In this document: in pieces, positions 48,957 through 57,509 of the stretch
How the letters are laid out: each line of letters begins with the position of its first letter
How positions within the stretch are numbered: position 1 is the first letter of the stretch
Source of the DNA: Phycobacter sedimenti
Lineage (GTDB): Bacteria; Pseudomonadota; Alphaproteobacteria; Rhodobacterales; Rhodobacteraceae
Assembly: GCF_038148855.1 (NCBI RefSeq)
Contig: NZ_JBBVGR010000002.1
Coordinates: 484,310 to 548,309, forward strand
Direction: 5' to 3'
DNA: 64,000 nucleotides
Made by a program: the position numbers and the translations under genes
The notes under the pieces: model-generated
The model's input: the letters and a program-made list of their open reading frames with translations, nothing else
Databases searched by the model: none
Told to the model about the DNA's origin: nothing

Positions 48957-49460
48957 CTGGTGTCCTCCCTGACTTCTCCTCAGTTTGTCACCCGACAGCG
49001 CCGGGGCGCAGGTGTCAAACCGTTTCCTTCCTCGCTGGTCATAATAGGGAATGTTGAAAAGAAGTGAATAAGCGCAAGAAAAACAACGATTTGTTTGTAA
49101 ATGAATTTCCTGTCTTTTCTGAGGCTGTTAATTGGAGGGGTGATGCGGGGGAAAAATCATTTTCTGTTAGTGGCTTGGCTGTCAACGCCTGGCGTGGCGA
49201 TGCGGTTCAACCTAGGGGCTGTCCGGGGCGATTTCTTTGGTTCTGCACCTGCAGGGCATGGGGATCCCTGCGGCAAAATGTGCGCAACGAGGTCCGATGC
49301 GCGGGACAAGGCGCCGAAAAGCAGACTCAGCAGGCGCTGGCAGGAAATTGAGCGGGGGAGGGCTTGGCAGTGCGCTGCCTTGAGGTTAGCTTGAGCCTCA
49401 AGCGCCCCTCGGGCCGAGATCCGGGAGTGATGCAAGGGCGCACAATGGGAGAGAATTATC
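48957..49460. other. Intergenic region between acs and dctP
   Basis: A 504-bp gap with no supported gene. About 49035-49110 is AT-rich (with GAATAAGCGCAAGAAAAACA) and is the likely site of the acs promoter. Open frames here (for example 49064-49351) have no family sequence. Only a binding site (GGGAGAG) before dctP is clear. Confidence 0.6.
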
Positions 49461-50477
49461 ATGAACAAACTTCTGACTGCCGCTGTGGCGGCTGCTGCTG
49501 GTTTTGCGATCGCCGGTGAGGCCGCAGCCACCGAATGGAACGTCTCCGTCTGGGGCAAGCGCCGCGCCTTTACCGAGCATGTCGAAAAGCTGGCCGAGCT
49601 GGTCAGCGAAAAGACCGGTGGCGCCTTCACCATGAACGTCAGCTACGGTGGCCTGTCCAAACCGCGCGAGAACCTGGACGGCATCTCCATCGGCGCGTTT
49701 GAAATGGCGCAGTTCTGCGCGGGCTACCACCGCGACAAAAACCCCTCGATCACCGTTCTGGAACTGCCCTTCCTGGGCGTGCAGAATCTGGCAGAGGAAG
49801 TCGCCGTCAGCCACGCTGTCTATGCGCACCCCGCAGCGGCCAAGGATCTGGCCCGCTGGAACGCCAAGCTGCTGATGACGTCGCCCATGCCGCAGTACAA
49901 CCTGGTTGGCACCGGCGATCCGCGTGACGAACTGGCCGAGTTCGACGGCATGCGCGTGCGTGCGACCGGCGGTCTGGGCAAGGCGTTCGAGGCTGTTGGC
50001 GGCGTGCCGACCTCGGTGCCTGCGACCGAAGCCTACAACGCGATGGAATCCGGCGTGGTGGACACGGTGGCCTTTGCCCAGCATGCGCACCTCAGCTTTG
50101 GCACCATCAACAAGGCCGACTGGTGGACCGCGAACCTGAACCCCGGCACCGTGAACTGCCCTGTTGTGGTCAACACCGACGCCTATGACGCCCTCAGCGA
50201 CTCTGAGCGTGAAGCGCTGGACAGCTCCATCGACGAGGCAATTGCGCACTACCTTGAGAACTACGGCAAGCTCCTGACCAAATGGGACGCCGTTCTGGAG
50301 GAAAAAGGCGTTCAGAAGGTCATGATCTCGGACGAGCAACTGGCCGCGTTCCGGGCAAAAGCCGCCGATCCGATCCGTGAGGAGTGGATCAAGGAGATGG
50401 AAGCCCAGGGCATTCCCGGTCAGGAACTCTATGATCTGGTGATGACCACCCTCGAAAACACCCGCGCGGGCAACTAA
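49461..50477 (+). CDS. TRAP transporter substrate-binding protein DctP-like
   Basis: A 338-residue periplasmic protein. The signal peptide MNKLLTAAVAAAAGFAIAGEAAA is followed by TEWNVSVWGKRRAFTEHVEKLAELVSEKTGGAFTMNVSYGG. The conserved Arg (DGMRVRATGG) that binds the carboxylate of the substrate in DctP-type proteins is visible. The DctQ- and DctM-like genes follow. The family imports C4-dicarboxylates, keto-acids, sugar acids and others; substrate is unresolved. A terminator between this gene and dctQ suggests the binding protein is made in excess. Confidence 0.92.
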   Translation: MNKLLTAAVAAAAGFAIAGEAAATEWNVSVWGKRRAFTEHVEKLAELVSEKTGGAFTMNVSYGGLSKPRENLDGISIGAFEMAQFCAGYHRDKNPSITVLELPFLGVQNLAEEVAVSHAVYAHPAAAKDLARWNAKLLMTSPMPQYNLVGTGDPRDELAEFDGMRVRATGGLGKAFEAVGGVPTSVPATEAYNAMESGVVDTVAFAQHAHLSFGTINKADWWTANLNPGTVNCPVVVNTDAYDALSDSEREALDSSIDEAIAHYLENYGKLLTKWDAVLEEKGVQKVMISDEQLAAFRAKAADPIREEWIKEMEAQGIPGQELYDLVMTTLENTRAGN

Positions 50478-50494
50478 GCGCGCGCCCGCATCAG

Positions 50495-50525
50495 CAGGCC
50501 GGGAACACTCTCCCGGCCTGTTTTT
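50495..50525 (+). terminator. Intercistronic terminator after dctP
   Basis: CAGGCCGGGA and TCCCGGCCTG form a perfect stem around ACACTC, followed by five T, 17 bp after the dctP-like stop. It probably lets only part of the transcripts continue into the permease genes. Confidence 0.88.
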
Positions 50526-50557
50526 GCATTCTGTCGTATCAAGAGAAAGGTGGGGCC

Positions 50558-51229
50558 ATGGCGGGGAACGCCGCGGTAATTGTTGACGATAGCCTGGTCA
50601 GCAGACTGGACCAGAAGCTGTTGGGTGTGGAGAAGGTCCTGGCTCTGGTCAGCGGCCTTGCAGTGTTTTCGCTGATGGTGATGGCGGTTGTATCGGTCGG
50701 CGGGCGGTCGGCGTTCAATGCGCCCTTGCCGGGCTATGTGGACTGGATCGAGCAGGCGATGCCGCTGATTGCCTTCATGGGAATTGCCTATGTGCAGCGG
50801 GACGGCGGGCATATCCGTATGGATATCCTGATCGGCTCTCTGAAGGGCCGCGCAATGTGGCTGTTCGAGCTGTTCTCGGTTGTGCTCATTCTGGCGCTGA
50901 TGCTGCTTCTGGTCTGGGGCAGCTGGGCGCATTTCTCGCGGTCCTTCGATTTCGCGGCGCCGCTCTGGAGCCGGGACAGCTCCATCGATATCGGTATTCC
51001 GCTCTGGCCGGCCAAACTGCTGGCGCCGGTGGCCTTCTCTGTTCTGTGCCTGCGCCTTCTGTTGCAGGTCTGGGCCTATGGGCGGGCCTTTGTACTGGGT
51101 CTCGAGACCCCCGCCGCCGTGCCCCTGATCCAGGATGCCGCAGCCCAGGCCGCCCATGAAGCGGATGTGCTGACCGGCCATGATGATGACACTGCCAGCA
51201 GCGCCGCCGGGCGCAGCGCACAGGAATAG
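50558..51229 (+). CDS. TRAP transporter small permease DctQ-like
   Basis: A 223-residue inner-membrane protein with four helices (about 24-45, 58-78, 106-128, 150-172). It contains the usual DctQ pattern YVDWIEQAMPLIAFMGIAYVQRDGGHIRMDIL. The C-terminal tail is long and Ala/Asp-rich (HEADVLTGHDDDTASSAAGRSAQE). It is followed by the large permease gene 10 bp downstream. Length is slightly above typical (about 170-200) because of the tail. Confidence 0.9.
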   Translation: MAGNAAVIVDDSLVSRLDQKLLGVEKVLALVSGLAVFSLMVMAVVSVGGRSAFNAPLPGYVDWIEQAMPLIAFMGIAYVQRDGGHIRMDILIGSLKGRAMWLFELFSVVLILALMLLLVWGSWAHFSRSFDFAAPLWSRDSSIDIGIPLWPAKLLAPVAFSVLCLRLLLQVWAYGRAFVLGLETPAAVPLIQDAAAQAAHEADVLTGHDDDTASSAAGRSAQE

Positions 51230-51239
51230 GACGCAATAG

Positions 51240-52643
51240 ATGGAACCGATCGAAATCGGCCTGTGGGTCACGGGCTTTCTTCTTGTTCTTGTGGTCACCG
51301 GCATGCGCGTCGCCTTTGCGGCGGCCCTGGCGGGGCTGGTCGGGCTGACCTGGATCTTCTGGGCAAAGTTCGGCTACGATCCGGCCCGCTTCATGAAGGC
51401 GCTGACAATTGCAGTCAAGACGGCGGGGCAGGTGCCCCATTCCAAAGTGTCCAGCCAGGCCCTGTCGCTGATCCCGACGTTTATCCTGATCGGCTATCTG
51501 GCTTACTACGCAGGCCTTACCAAGGCGCTGTTCGAAGCTGCCAAGCGCTGGATTGCCTGGCTGCCCGGCGGCCTTGCGGTTTCGACCGTCTTTGCCACCG
51601 CTGGCTTTGCGGCCGTGTCGGGCGCGTCGGTGGCGACCTCGGCCGTCTTTGCCCGCATCGCCATCCCCGAGATGCTGGCCATCGGCTATAACAAGCAGTT
51701 CGCCGCGGGCGTGGTGGCTGCCGGGGGTACGCTGGCCTCGCTCATCCCGCCCTCGGCCATTCTGGTGATCTATGCGATCATCGTGGAGCAGGACGTGGGC
51801 AAGCTGCTTTTGGCGGGCTTCATCCCCGGTGCGTTCTCGGCGCTCGTCTATGGCGCGCTGATCGTGGGGATTGCCGTTGTTTTCAAGAAAGTCGGCCCGC
51901 CGGTCAAAGGCTTCACCTGGGGTCAGCGCTTTGCCTCCCTTCCGGGGGCGCTGCCGATCATCCTGGTGGTTCTGATCATCATCTGCTTTGTCTACAACCC
52001 GTTTGGCGATCAGGCCTGGGGCACCCCGACCGAGGGCGGCGCCATCGGCGCCTTCATCGTGTTCCTTTATGCGCTGAAGGGCGGCATGAAATGGGCCGAG
52101 CTGAAATCGGCGCTGCTGGAGACGGCGAAACTGTCGGTAATGATCTTCTCGATCATCTGGGGCGTTCTGATCTACGTGCGCTTCCTCGGCTTTGCGGACC
52201 TGCCCGGTGCGTTCTCTGACTGGATCACTTCGCTTGAGATGTCGCCGATGGTGATCCTGATCTGCATTCTGCTGGCCTATGCGGTGCTGGGCATGTTCAT
52301 GGATGCAATCGGAATGCTGCTGCTGACCCTTCCAGTGGTGTACCCGGCCGTCATGGCGTTGAATGGCGGCGAGACCGTCTCTGCCGCCGACAGTGCCTTC
52401 GGGATGAACGGCACCATGTGCGCGATCTGGTTCGGGATCCTGGTGGTGAAGATGGCCGAGTTCTGTCTGATCACCCCACCCATCGGTCTCAACTGTTTCG
52501 TTGTTGCCGGGGTTCGGGATGATCTGACCGTTCAGGACGTCTTCAAGGGCGTTACACCCTTCTTCGTTGCAGATGCGGTGACGATCGCGCTGCTGGTCGC
52601 CTTCCCGGGAATTGTGCTCTACCTGCCGTCCCTCGCCGGCTAG
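51240..52643 (+). CDS. TRAP transporter large permease DctM-like
   Basis: A 467-residue membrane protein with about 12 helices, the ion-coupled transport subunit. Family motifs include VSTVFATAGFAAVSGASVATSAVFARIAIPEMLAIGYNKQFAAGVVAAGGTLASLIPPSAILVIYAIIVEQDVGKLLLAGFIPG, with the conserved G-x-L-x-x-I-P-P-S turn. The last helices end CLITPPIGLNCFVVAGVRDDLTVQDVFKGVTPFFVAD. It is typical in length and completes the TRAP set. A terminator follows. Confidence 0.94.
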   Translation: MEPIEIGLWVTGFLLVLVVTGMRVAFAAALAGLVGLTWIFWAKFGYDPARFMKALTIAVKTAGQVPHSKVSSQALSLIPTFILIGYLAYYAGLTKALFEAAKRWIAWLPGGLAVSTVFATAGFAAVSGASVATSAVFARIAIPEMLAIGYNKQFAAGVVAAGGTLASLIPPSAILVIYAIIVEQDVGKLLLAGFIPGAFSALVYGALIVGIAVVFKKVGPPVKGFTWGQRFASLPGALPIILVVLIIICFVYNPFGDQAWGTPTEGGAIGAFIVFLYALKGGMKWAELKSALLETAKLSVMIFSIIWGVLIYVRFLGFADLPGAFSDWITSLEMSPMVILICILLAYAVLGMFMDAIGMLLLTLPVVYPAVMALNGGETVSAADSAFGMNGTMCAIWFGILVVKMAEFCLITPPIGLNCFVVAGVRDDLTVQDVFKGVTPFFVADAVTIALLVAFPGIVLYLPSLAG

Positions 52644-53061
52644 CGCGCAGACCAGACTGACAAATGGGCCGTCCCTCCGGAAAGGTGGGGCGGCTCTTTT
52701 TTGTGCAGAGCCGGATATGCTGCACGGTTTGGCAGCAAAGTAATCACATGATTCGCCACTTGGCGCATGCATTCTGATCTTTGAATGTTGATATATGAAA
52801 AAATCCGCATGTGTTCGTACTGGACATTTCGGTCCAGTCCTTCACAGCGCAACCGAAGGAAAAGTAAGCAAACGTGCCAATTCCATTCCGTTTCAATGAA
52901 GCCTTGGGGCGTTTGATTGTTACGGCTTTCCACTGAGGTGAAGGTCGGAGAAACGCAATTGTACAATTGTTAACAAACCTTGGGGTTAATACCGCAAATT
53001 CATCGTGAAAAAGTATCACGATGAGATGTTTTAGGGTTTGTCGACATAATGAGGACATACG
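52644..53061. other. AT-rich intergenic region upstream of the chemoreceptor gene
   Basis: A 418-bp gap with no supported gene. After the terminator the region is distinctly AT-rich. A perfect 14-bp palindrome CAATTGTACAATTG lies at 52956-52969, overlapping TTGTTAACAA (52967-52976), about 90 bp before the chemoreceptor start; these are candidate operator sites. Confidence 0.5.
52668..52701 (+). terminator. Terminator after dctM
   Basis: GCCGTCCC and GGGGCGGC pair (one wobble) around an 11-nt loop and are followed by TCTTTTTTG, 25 bp after the stop. Confidence 0.75.
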
Positions 53062-54555
53062 ATGGCGCGTGACACACAGGACACTCTTTCAAAGTTTGCT
53101 TTGACCGGAGATGACCATCGAAAGCTCATCCGGGCCGGACAATTGGTGGCGCCCATCCTGGATGACGCATTGGAGCATTTCTATTCCTTCGCCGTAGCCG
53201 ATGCCGAGATCGCGCAGTTCTTTCCGAACGAAAGCGTGATGGCGCATGCGCGCGCGGCACAGAAAAAGCACTGGCAGCGCCTTCTGTCAGGCAGCTTTGA
53301 CGACGACGACCTTGCCTCTGCCGAACGGGTCGGCTCCGTGCACTTCAAGATCCAGCTGCCGTTTTCCATGTATCTGTCCGGGTATTCGCGCGCCAACGCC
53401 TATATCCAGCAGCGTTTGCTGGAGCGTGCAGGTCCGCTTGTGGGCAAGTTTTCAAAACGCAGGCAGGGCGACTTGCTGGGCGTTCTGACACGGGCCTTTG
53501 CCTTTGACACCTATCAGGTGATCGCGGCCTACTTCGCGGCTCAGAAAGCCGAACAGGACACTGCGTTCAAGTACCTGTCTGATGGCATTGCCCGCATGTC
53601 CGGGCGTGACCTGTCCAGTCCGATTCCCGGCCCGGAGGAAAGCGATTTCCCCGCCCGTTACGACACGGTGCGCCAGTCCTTCAACGCGCTGATGGACTCG
53701 ATGCGGGATGTGATCGTTACGATCCAGGAGTCCACAGGCAATCTGAACCGGATCGCAAGCGAGGTGAACCAATCTGCAGAGGACCTGTCCCGCCGCACCG
53801 AAACCCAGGCCGCCACGCTGGAGCAAACCGCTGCTGCCGTGGAAGAGATCAACAGCAGCGTGCAGTCTTCGGCAGAGTCGACCTCCTCGACGGAAAGGGT
53901 GGTCTTGCAGACCCGCCAGAATGCCGCAAAGGGCAACGAGGTCGCTGATCAGGCCGTGACCAAGATGCGCGAAATCTCGGAGTCATCGGCTCAGATTTCC
54001 CAGATCATCAGTGTCATCGACGATATTGCCTTCCAGACGAACCTGTTGGCACTGAATGCAGGCGTCGAGGCAGCCCGCGCAGGCGAAGCCGGACGGGGCT
54101 TTGCCGTCGTGGCCTCCGAGGTGCGCGGCCTGGCGCAGCGCGCCGCAGATTCGGCCAAGGAAATCAAGGAACTGGTCGGCACCAGCACACAGCATGTGGA
54201 CAATGGGGTTGCCATGGTGGATCAGGCGGGAACGACCCTGACGGAGATCGTCAAAGACATCGAGAAGGTTTCTGAACTGACCACCGAAATCGTCAATTCC
54301 GCGCGTGAGCAGTCGACGGGTCTGGCGGAAATCGCCACCGGTGTCTCCCAGCTGGATCAGGTGACACAGCAGAATGCGGCCATGGTTGAGGAAACGGCTG
54401 CCGCCATCATGTCGCTTCAGCAGGACACGCAGGTTCTGTCGCAACTGGTCGGAACCTTCACGGTCTCCGCCGGTGGTAACGTTCGGCGTCTGGCTGATGT
54501 GGCGGGCAAAGCTGAAACGCGCCCGGCGCCGATGCAGGACGCGGTCGGGTTCTGA
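53062..54555 (+). CDS. Globin-coupled methyl-accepting chemotaxis sensor
   Basis: A 497-residue cytoplasmic chemoreceptor. Residues about 12-180 form a protoglobin domain; His94 (ERVGSVHFKIQL) fits the proximal haem ligand. A HAMP-like or helical linker follows (about 183-250), then the MA signalling domain with hairpin IAFQTNLLALNAGVEAARAGEAGRGFAVVASEVRGLAQRAA. There is no membrane segment, so it probably senses oxygen or another gas in the cytoplasm, like HemAT. The tail ends MQDAVGF without an obvious CheR-binding pentapeptide. It is monocistronic, with a terminator downstream. Confidence 0.92.
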   Translation: MARDTQDTLSKFALTGDDHRKLIRAGQLVAPILDDALEHFYSFAVADAEIAQFFPNESVMAHARAAQKKHWQRLLSGSFDDDDLASAERVGSVHFKIQLPFSMYLSGYSRANAYIQQRLLERAGPLVGKFSKRRQGDLLGVLTRAFAFDTYQVIAAYFAAQKAEQDTAFKYLSDGIARMSGRDLSSPIPGPEESDFPARYDTVRQSFNALMDSMRDVIVTIQESTGNLNRIASEVNQSAEDLSRRTETQAATLEQTAAAVEEINSSVQSSAESTSSTERVVLQTRQNAAKGNEVADQAVTKMREISESSAQISQIISVIDDIAFQTNLLALNAGVEAARAGEAGRGFAVVASEVRGLAQRAADSAKEIKELVGTSTQHVDNGVAMVDQAGTTLTEIVKDIEKVSELTTEIVNSAREQSTGLAEIATGVSQLDQVTQQNAAMVEETAAAIMSLQQDTQVLSQLVGTFTVSAGGNVRRLADVAGKAETRPAPMQDAVGF

Positions 54556-54598
54556 GGACAACGACCCGCCCTTTTTCCTACTTCGGTATGATCTTGAT

Positions 54599-54634
54599 CG
54601 CACGGTTTCCTTTGGCTGGGACCGTGCGGTTTTC
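54599..54634 (+). terminator. Terminator after the chemoreceptor gene
   Basis: CGCACGGT and ACCGTGCG flank a 14-nt loop and are followed by GTTTTCTCT, 44 bp after the stop. Confidence 0.65.
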
Positions 54635-54755
54635 TCTTGGGCGGAAACCGGGCAGGAAGGCCAAATCCTTCGCATCACACCGCCTTGAAAGGCGGTAGAG
54701 CAATGACGCACGGGAGCCTACGGAATCGGAACAAAAGTGTCGATTATGGGGGTAG

Positions 54756-54770
54756 TGGCGGAGAGACAGT
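54756..54770 (-). other. Putative attachment site (3' end of tRNA-Ser)
   Basis: TGGCGGAGAGACAGT: read on the minus strand it ends TCTCTCCGCCA, the usual 3' terminus of bacterial tRNA-Ser genes and a common integration target. The rest of a tRNA is absent, so this would be a remnant att site 150 bp before the integrase. A tandem hairpin GGCGGA...TCCGCC overlaps it. The 364-bp gap 54556-54919 holds nothing else apart from the terminator. Confidence 0.35.
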
Positions 54771-54919
54771 CCGCCGTTCAGAATTCCTAAAAAATCCATT
54801 ATTGACCTGTAAGTAATTGCCACATAACGATTTTATAAGGAAGTACGTTCCAGAGAATTCCGGCGAAATCCTCGAAAATCTGGGTTTCAGAGGGGGAACG
54901 ATAGGGGGGACAAGGTTAT

Positions 54920-56137
54920 ATGAACGGCAGTCTAACTGCGACATTCGTCCGCAACATAAAAGCTCCTGGTGTGTACAGTGACAAGAACGGGACGGGTTTG
55001 CGCCTGCGTGTCAAACCTGACGGACGAAAACACTGGCTCCAACGCTTCACGCTGTACGGCAAAGTCCGAGAGGCTGGGTTGGGATCCTATCCAATCGTGA
55101 CTTTGGCGATGGCGCGAGAGCAAGCGCTTGAAAACCGTCGTGCGGTACGTGACGGCGTGGATCCGATCTCCGAAAAACAGAAAAACCGTGCTGTCTTGAC
55201 CTTCGCGGATGCTGTCGAAGAGTACCTGAAGATACGCATGACTGAGTTTCGCAACGAGAAACACAAAAAGCAATGGCGCGCTACGTTGGACACCTACGCA
55301 GTTCCGATCGTGGGTTCGATTTATGTTCGCGATCTGACACGTGAAGATGTGATCCGTGTTTTGGAGCCGATATGGAAAGACAAAACAGAGACTGCGACAC
55401 GGCTGCGTCAACGTATTGAGGCTGTAATCTCCTGGGCCATTGTGTCCGGCCACCGGGAAACAACCAACCCGGCGGTTTGGAAAGGAAACCTCTCTGAAGT
55501 GCTGCCAAACCCTTCACGGGTTAAACAACAGAAGAACCACCCGGCTGTGCAGGTGACGGAAGCTGCCGATTTCTGGAAGGAACTGAGCAAGCGCGAAGGT
55601 ATGGGCGCGACCGCGCTTCGCTTTCTTACGCTCACAGCCTCCCGGTCTGGCGAAGTTCGCGGGATGACATGGGATGAAGTGGATTTCGAAAAACGTCTGT
55701 GGATCATCCCGAAAGAGCGCATGAAAGCACGTCGCGAACATAGGGCGGCATTATCTGATGCAGCAATGGACTTGTTGCTCAGCATGCCCAAGCTGGAAGG
55801 GTGCGACTTCGTTTTCTTTTCCAGCAAAGGCGGCCAGTTGTCGGATATGTCCCTTTCCGCAGTGATGCGACGTATGGATGAAGCCGCACAGGCGAATGGG
55901 GGCGCGCGCTTTCTTGATGGACGGTCAAAACTACCCGCAGTTCCGCACGGTCTGCGCTCCACCTTTCGAGATTGGGCGGCAGAGAACGGTGTGGACCATA
56001 CTCTCGCGGAACTTGCCTTAGCGCACAATGTTGGCAGCACTGTAGAGCGAGCATACCGGCGGTCCGATCTCGTTCAAAACCGCTTTGAGCTAATGAACCA
56101 ATGGGCTGCGCATTTGGAAGGGCGCGGGAGAGGCTAG
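54920..56137 (+). CDS. Tyrosine-type site-specific integrase (P4-like)
   Basis: A 405-residue integrase. The N-terminal DUF4102-type arm-binding domain (GVYSDKNGTGLRLRVKPDGRKHWLQRFTLYGKVREAGLGSYP, residues about 12-85) is followed by the core-binding domain (about 100-190). The catalytic part has Arg in LTASRSGEVRGMTW, the box VPHGLRSTFRDW and the terminal Tyr in STVERAYRRSD. It is full length and apparently intact. P4-like integrases often use tRNA genes; a short tRNA-Ser 3' match lies 150 bp upstream. GGGGGACA precedes the start at a loose spacing. Confidence 0.94.
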   Translation: MNGSLTATFVRNIKAPGVYSDKNGTGLRLRVKPDGRKHWLQRFTLYGKVREAGLGSYPIVTLAMAREQALENRRAVRDGVDPISEKQKNRAVLTFADAVEEYLKIRMTEFRNEKHKKQWRATLDTYAVPIVGSIYVRDLTREDVIRVLEPIWKDKTETATRLRQRIEAVISWAIVSGHRETTNPAVWKGNLSEVLPNPSRVKQQKNHPAVQVTEAADFWKELSKREGMGATALRFLTLTASRSGEVRGMTWDEVDFEKRLWIIPKERMKARREHRAALSDAAMDLLLSMPKLEGCDFVFFSSKGGQLSDMSLSAVMRRMDEAAQANGGARFLDGRSKLPAVPHGLRSTFRDWAAENGVDHTLAELALAHNVGSTVERAYRRSDLVQNRFELMNQWAAHLEGRGRG

Positions 56138-56512
56138 GACACTCTGAACCAGTGTGAAGTCAACGAGAAATACTGTTTCATGTCGTGTACATAGATGGCG
56201 GCTCCCAGCCCTAAGCGGACCCGATCAGCCAAACCCTTCAAGCGGGCAGATCCAAAAGGTGGGGCGGAAGGCGGACCTTCGCTGCAAGTGCGTTAGCACA
56301 GAGCCCATCTGACGAAAGCAGCCGTTCAATTAAAGTTCAAATCCACAAATTCTGCAAAAGACTTGTGGCCGCTTCGAAGGCAAACCTACCAATGCGATGC
56401 CCCGAATAATTGACCGCTGAGCTTATAAGGCCGATGGTGGCATGCGGTGGGCCGTATTCGGCTACGCTGCCTTGACTTGGTTCCTTTGACGCAGAATTGG
56501 CAAGATTTCCCT
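56138..56512. other. Non-coding region after the integrase
   Basis: A 375-bp gap. I see no recognisable gene, repeat or terminator; several stops interrupt all frames. The last part would hold the promoter of the aldo/keto reductase. Confidence 0.5.
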
Positions 56513-57505
56513 ATGCAACGACGTCAGTTGGTTCACGCGGTATCGCCAGTTTTTCCTATCGGCTTGGGATGTATGAATTTCGGACGGTTTTATGGACCAT
56601 CTTCGGAATCTCAAGCGCGGGAAACGCTTTCCCATGCGACAGACTTAGGGGTCGAGCACCTCGACACAGCCAACATTTATGGACTGGGCGTCTCTGAGGA
56701 AATCCTTGGACGGTTTCTGTCGCCGGCGCATCACCACATTCGCATTGCAACCAAAGCCGGGATTTCGCGCGACCGGGAGCATGGCAATCGCGGCTTCAAC
56801 AACAAACCAGACTACCTTAGAGAACTGCTCGACGCATCTTTGCGGCGCCTTAAAAGGGAGCATATCGCCCTTTTCTACATTCACCGTCGAGATCCGGATG
56901 TTGAGATTGAAGAGGTGATGCATGCCCTTCTAGGGATGAAGAAAGAAAGCAAGATCGGCGGCATCGGTTTCTCTGAAATCTCTCCTGCCTCGCTCAGACG
57001 AGCAGTGGCCGTCGGGCCTGTTGAAGCGGAGCAGAGCGAGTACTCATTCTGGTCCCGTTTGCCGGAATTGGGCATGTTGCAAACGTGACGGGAGCTTGGC
57101 GTTGCGTTCGTTGCCTATTCTCCGCTTGGGCGGGGGATTTTCAGCGATCATATTCCTGATCCGAACGCATTTGCGGATGGTGATTTCCGCAAGAACAGCC
57201 CGCGTTTCCAGCAGCCAAATCTTGGCTTCAATCTGGCGAGGATCGCTCCATTCCGCGCGTTCTCGGCCGATCACGTGGTGTCGACCGCCGCGATGGCCAT
57301 CGCATGGTGCCTCGCCCAAGCTGAGAACATCATACCGATCCCCGGAACCCGTTCGGCCAGACACCTGGAAGAGTGTGTGGAGGGGGCTCGCATCACTCTG
57401 ACAGAGGACATGAAGACGGAGATCGATCGCCTGTTGCCCGTCGGCTGGGCACATGGCGACCGATACTCGAAGGTTCAATGGAACGGGTCCGAAGGCTACT
57501 CCTGA
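56513..57505 (+). pseudogene. Aldo/keto reductase interrupted by one in-frame TGA
   Basis: About 330 codons read as one frame from ATG 56513 to TAG/TGA 57505 except for TGA at 57086-57088. The first part (191 residues) has GLGCMNFGRFYG, the AKR motif HLDTANIYGLG (Asp, Tyr), KAGIS (Lys) and LFYIHRRDPDV (His), and ends ELGMLQT. The second continues at once in the same frame: RELGVAFVAYSPLGRGIFS, then STAAMAIAWCLAQAENIIPIPGTRSARHLEECV. In relatives the stop position is commonly Cys (TCRELG), so TGC to TGA is a likely single mutation. A selenocysteine reading cannot be ruled out from sequence alone. Confidence 0.85.
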
Positions 57506-57509
57506 TGCG

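Noticed and set aside
49064..49351. Open frame of 95 codons in the acs/dctP gap.
   Set aside because: No ribosome site, no family sequence, overlaps the likely promoter region.
50886..52772. Minus-strand open frame of 628 codons opposite dctQ and dctM.
   Set aside because: Arg/Gln/His/Asp-rich shadow without motifs; the plus-strand genes are complete and well recognised.
54700..54800. A complete tRNA gene next to the integrase.
   Set aside because: Only the terminal TCTCTCCGCCA part (minus strand) matches tRNA-Ser; no T-arm, anticodon or D-arm could be found.
57086..57140. Selenocysteine insertion at the UGA of the aldo/keto reductase.
   Set aside because: No hairpin at the proper distance for a bacterial SECIS could be drawn with confidence, and the Cys at this site is not catalytic in the family; a nonsense mutation is simpler.
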